DNA from: an uncultured Bacilli bacterium
GTDB lineage: Bacteria > Bacillota_I > Bacilli_A > RF39 > UBA660
Assembly: GCA_934162325.1 (NCBI GenBank)
Contig: CAKPIH010000049.1
Coordinates: 1 to 6,390, forward strand
DNA length: 6,390 nucleotides
Reading direction: 5' to 3'
In this document: positions 4,802 through 6,390 of the stretch, one piece after another
Layout: each line of letters opens with the position of its first letter
Numbering within the stretch: the stretch's first letter is position 1
Made by a program: the position numbers and the translations under genes
Notes under the pieces: generated by a model
What the model was told of the DNA's origin: nothing
Databases searched by the model: none
What the model saw: the letters and a program-made list of their open reading frames with translations, nothing else

Positions 4802-5716
4802 ATGAAAAAAGATGTAACATTAGTTATTTTAGCTGCTGGTATGGGTAGTAGATTTGGAGGATTAAAACAAATAGAGCCAATGGGTCCTAGTGATGAATTT
4901 ATTATTGATTATTCTGTTTATGATGCTATAAAAGCAGGATTTAATAAGATAGTATTTATCATAAAAAGAGAAAACTATGAACTATTTAAAGAAACTATTG
5001 GTAAAAGAGTAGAACCACATATTAAGGTAGAATATGCTTTTCAAGAATTAAATAATTTACCTAAGGGATGGGATATTCCAAGTGGTAGAATGAAACCATT
5101 AGGAACTGCTCATGCGGTATTATGTGCAAAGGATTATGTTAATGAACCTTTTGCTATGATTAATTCTGATGATTTCTATGGTAGAGATGCATTTATTAAA
5201 GCATATGAATATTTAAGTAATACTGATAATGACTCTAGTAAATATGGTATGATTGGCTATATGGTAGCGAATACTTTAACAGAAAATGGTTCTGTTAAAA
5301 GAGGTGTTTGTGAAGTAGATAGTAATAATTATTTAAAATCTATTACTGAGAGTAAAATAGAAAAAATTGGCAATGAAATTGTAGCTAGTCCACTTGATGG
5401 TAGTGATAGTTTCACCGTTAATAGTGATGATACTGTAAGTATGAATTTCCTACTATTTACTCCTAGTATATTTGGATATATTGAAGAAGGTTTTAGTAAA
5501 TTCTTTATAGATAATAAAGAAAACTTACTTACTTCAGAATATTTAATTCCTGATGTTGTAAGTAATCTAATTAAGAATGGCAAGGCATCAATGAAAGTAA
5601 TTAGAACTACTGCTAGTTGGCATGGTGTTACTTATAGAGAAGATACTCCTGATGTTAAAAACTCTATTAAGAAATTAGTAGAAGAAGGAGAATATAAAGA
5701 AAATCTTTGGTCTTAA
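4802..5716 (+). CDS. Sugar-phosphate nucleotidyltransferase (NTP transferase family)
   Basis: The protein has 304 residues and is cytosolic. It opens with the Rossmann-like nucleotide-binding motif LVILAAGMGSRFGGLKQIEP (7-26); the G-x-G-x-R...K signature binds the NTP phosphates. PLGTAHAV (99-106) and NSDDFYG (121-127) are the base/sugar and metal-binding motifs, with Asp123/Asp124 the likely magnesium ligands. MNFLLFTPSIF (near 224-234), SEYLIPDVV (near 245-253) and the C-terminal WHGVTYREDTPDV segment complete the fold. Such enzymes join a sugar 1-phosphate to UTP, CTP or dTTP, giving a nucleotide sugar plus pyrophosphate for cell-envelope or capsule polymers. The substrate cannot be read from the sequence. 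GGxKQ after the nucleotide loop sets it apart from the standard GalU/RfbA type, and no sugar-pathway partner gene lies in the window. It has its own promoter and appears to be monocistronic. Confidence 0.88.
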   Translation: MKKDVTLVILAAGMGSRFGGLKQIEPMGPSDEFIIDYSVYDAIKAGFNKIVFIIKRENYELFKETIGKRVEPHIKVEYAFQELNNLPKGWDIPSGRMKPLGTAHAVLCAKDYVNEPFAMINSDDFYGRDAFIKAYEYLSNTDNDSSKYGMIGYMVANTLTENGSVKRGVCEVDSNNYLKSITESKIEKIGNEIVASPLDGSDSFTVNSDDTVSMNFLLFTPSIFGYIEEGFSKFFIDNKENLLTSEYLIPDVVSNLIKNGKASMKVIRTTASWHGVTYREDTPDVKNSIKKLVEEGEYKENLWS

Positions 5717-5724
5717 TTTTACTC

Positions 5725-5755
5725 AAATTATGTTTAAATTATGTTAAATTATGTT
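5725..5755 (+). repeat. Three phased direct repeats AAATTATGTT upstream of hpf
   Basis: AAATTATGTT occurs at 5725-5734, 5736-5745 and 5746-5755, exact each time, with start-to-start distances of 11 and 10 bases, close to one DNA turn. The block starts 9 bases after the upstream stop codon and about 40 bases before the hpf -10 element. It could be a regulator site, a curved A-tract-like upstream element, or slippage-derived. No terminator hairpin is seen for the upstream gene in this gap, so read-through into hpf is possible. Confidence 0.7.
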
Positions 5756-5790
5756 ATTTTCATTTTTCTATTTTATTTTTAAATTATTTC

Positions 5791-5799
5791 TGATATACT
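5791..5799 (+). promoter_or_regulatory. Extended -10 promoter of hpf
   Basis: The sequence TGATATACT (TG 5791-5792, TATACT 5794-5799) is identical to the element before the HIT gene. The position for a -35 reads TTTTAT, a poor match, and the upstream DNA is nearly pure A+T, as expected of an UP-element-assisted extended -10 promoter. No sigma-B or sigma-H signature, as used by hpf in B. subtilis, is apparent. Confidence 0.5.
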
Positions 5800-5824
5800 T
5801 TAATTATAGGAGGAGGATGTTGAT

Positions 5825-6352
5825 ATGAAATACAATATTCGTGGTGATAAGATGCTTATTACCGATGCAATAAAAGACTATACGGAAACTAAATTAGGAA
5901 GACTTGAAAAATATTTTAAGGACGATGATATTACCGCTAACGTACTGGCTAAAGTAAGAGGTAATTCACAAATAGTGGAAGTTACTATTCCTACTAGTAA
6001 GTTTATTCTTAGAAGCGAAGAAGAAAGTGATGATTTATATGCTGCTATTGACTTAGTAAGTGATAAATTAGAAAGACAAATAAGAAAGAATAAAACTAGA
6101 TTAAATAGAAATGTTAAAGAGAATGTTAAAGAATTTAACTTTGATTTTGATATAAAAGAGGAGGAAGAACCTAAAGAAAGAATTGTTAAAAGAAAAGATA
6201 TTGAAATGAAACCTATGGATGAAGAAGAGGCTATTTTAGAAATGGAACTTCTTGGTCACTCATTCTTTGTATATAAAGATATGGATACTAATAAAATTTG
6301 TGTTCTTTATAAAAGAAAAGATGGAGATTATGGTTTAATTGAAACTAAATAA
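5825..6352 (+). CDS. hpf: Long-form ribosome hibernation promoting factor
   Basis: The protein has 175 residues, matching long HPF (about 170-190) rather than short HPF/RaiA (about 95-115). The N-terminal domain is residues 1-98: MKYNIRGDKMLITDAIKDYTETKLGRLEKYF is the typical opening, and DDLYAAIDLVSDKLERQIRKNKTRL (69-93) is the basic helix that lies in the 30S decoding channel. An acidic/charged linker follows (about 99-125, KEEEEPKERIVKRK). The C-terminal dimerisation domain is about 126-175 (MKPMDEEEAILEMELLGHSFFVY ... KICVLYKRKDGDYGLIE). Long HPF binds the idle 70S ribosome and pairs two of them into 100S particles in stationary phase or stress. The ATG at 5825 is fixed by a double AGGAGGAGG ribosome site (5808-5816) 8 bases upstream and by the conserved N-terminus. 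The very strong site suggests high translation when transcribed. Confidence 0.96.
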   Translation: MKYNIRGDKMLITDAIKDYTETKLGRLEKYFKDDDITANVLAKVRGNSQIVEVTIPTSKFILRSEEESDDLYAAIDLVSDKLERQIRKNKTRLNRNVKENVKEFNFDFDIKEEEEPKERIVKRKDIEMKPMDEEEAILEMELLGHSFFVYKDMDTNKICVLYKRKDGDYGLIETK

Positions 6353-6358
6353 TTAATT

Positions 6359-6386
6359 GTATCAACAGAAATTGTTGATACTTTTT
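6359..6386 (+). terminator. Rho-independent terminator of hpf
   Basis: GTATCAACA (6359-6367) and TGTTGATAC (6373-6381) form a perfect 9-bp stem with a GAAAT loop, followed by five Ts and a further T-rich stretch. It begins 6 bases after the hpf stop codon. Confidence 0.9.
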
Positions 6387-6390
6387 CTTT

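Noticed and set aside
5329..5583. Minus-strand open frame of 84 codons
   Set aside because: It is antisense to the well-supported nucleotidyltransferase gene, with no ribosome site or promoter.
1..6390. Mobile element, CRISPR array, toxin-antitoxin pair, defence island or tRNA
   Set aside because: No transposase, integrase, repeat-spacer pattern, paired small toxin-like genes or cloverleaf sequence was seen on either strand; the genes look like ordinary chromosomal genes.

Overview
The window comes from a very A+T-rich (well under 35% G+C by eye) Gram-positive-type genome, most likely an uncultured member of the Firmicutes/Bacilli (Bacillota) of the kind common in gut metagenomes. The evidence is strong AGGAGG-type ribosome binding sites before almost every gene, extended -10 promoters (TGnTATAAT-like), short U-tailed hairpin terminators, and a gene set with Bacilli homologues: RmuC, a YjbA/UPF0736-like protein, a Hit-like HIT protein, a PrsA-like foldase, long-form HPF and YjcZ-like mini-proteins. 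Tryptophan is encoded by TGG throughout and TAA, TAG and TGA all end genes, so the standard bacterial code (table 11) fits and a Mycoplasma-type code does not.

Layout. Positions 1-948 hold the 3' two-thirds or so of an rmuC-like gene, cut by the window edge. A two-gene unit follows: a small two-helix membrane protein (1003-1224) overlapping by 17 bases a DUF3603/UPF0736-like protein (1208-1834). A weak A+T hairpin separates it from a HIT-family hydrolase gene (1965-2321) whose stop codon lies inside its own terminator stem. Next is an unrecognised 183-residue protein (2405-2956) with a strong terminator; its ribosome binding site sits in the loop of a perfect inverted repeat. On the minus strand, 3110-3342 holds two tiny tandem genes of 30 and 39 codons, each with a strong Shine-Dalgarno site. 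They share a UUCG-loop terminator and have an upstream match to a late sporulation (sigma-K-type) promoter; the first closely resembles YjcZ-family spore proteins. Divergent from them is a membrane-anchored PrsA/SurA-type foldase gene (3530-4672), then a sugar-phosphate nucleotidyltransferase gene (4802-5716) and a long-form hibernation promoting factor gene, hpf (5825-6352). Each of these last three has its own terminator or promoter.

How the genes relate. Most appear to be independent single-gene units rather than one pathway: DNA maintenance (RmuC), nucleotide hydrolysis (HIT), extracytoplasmic protein folding (PrsA-like), nucleotide-sugar synthesis, and ribosome hibernation (HPF). From memory, hit and prsA also lie in the same chromosomal neighbourhood in Bacillus subtilis, so their closeness here may be old synteny. 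The tiny-gene pair is the clearest overlooked content and, with its promoter, suggests that the organism sporulates or descends from a spore former. I see no mobile element, CRISPR array, tRNA, rRNA or obvious defence system.
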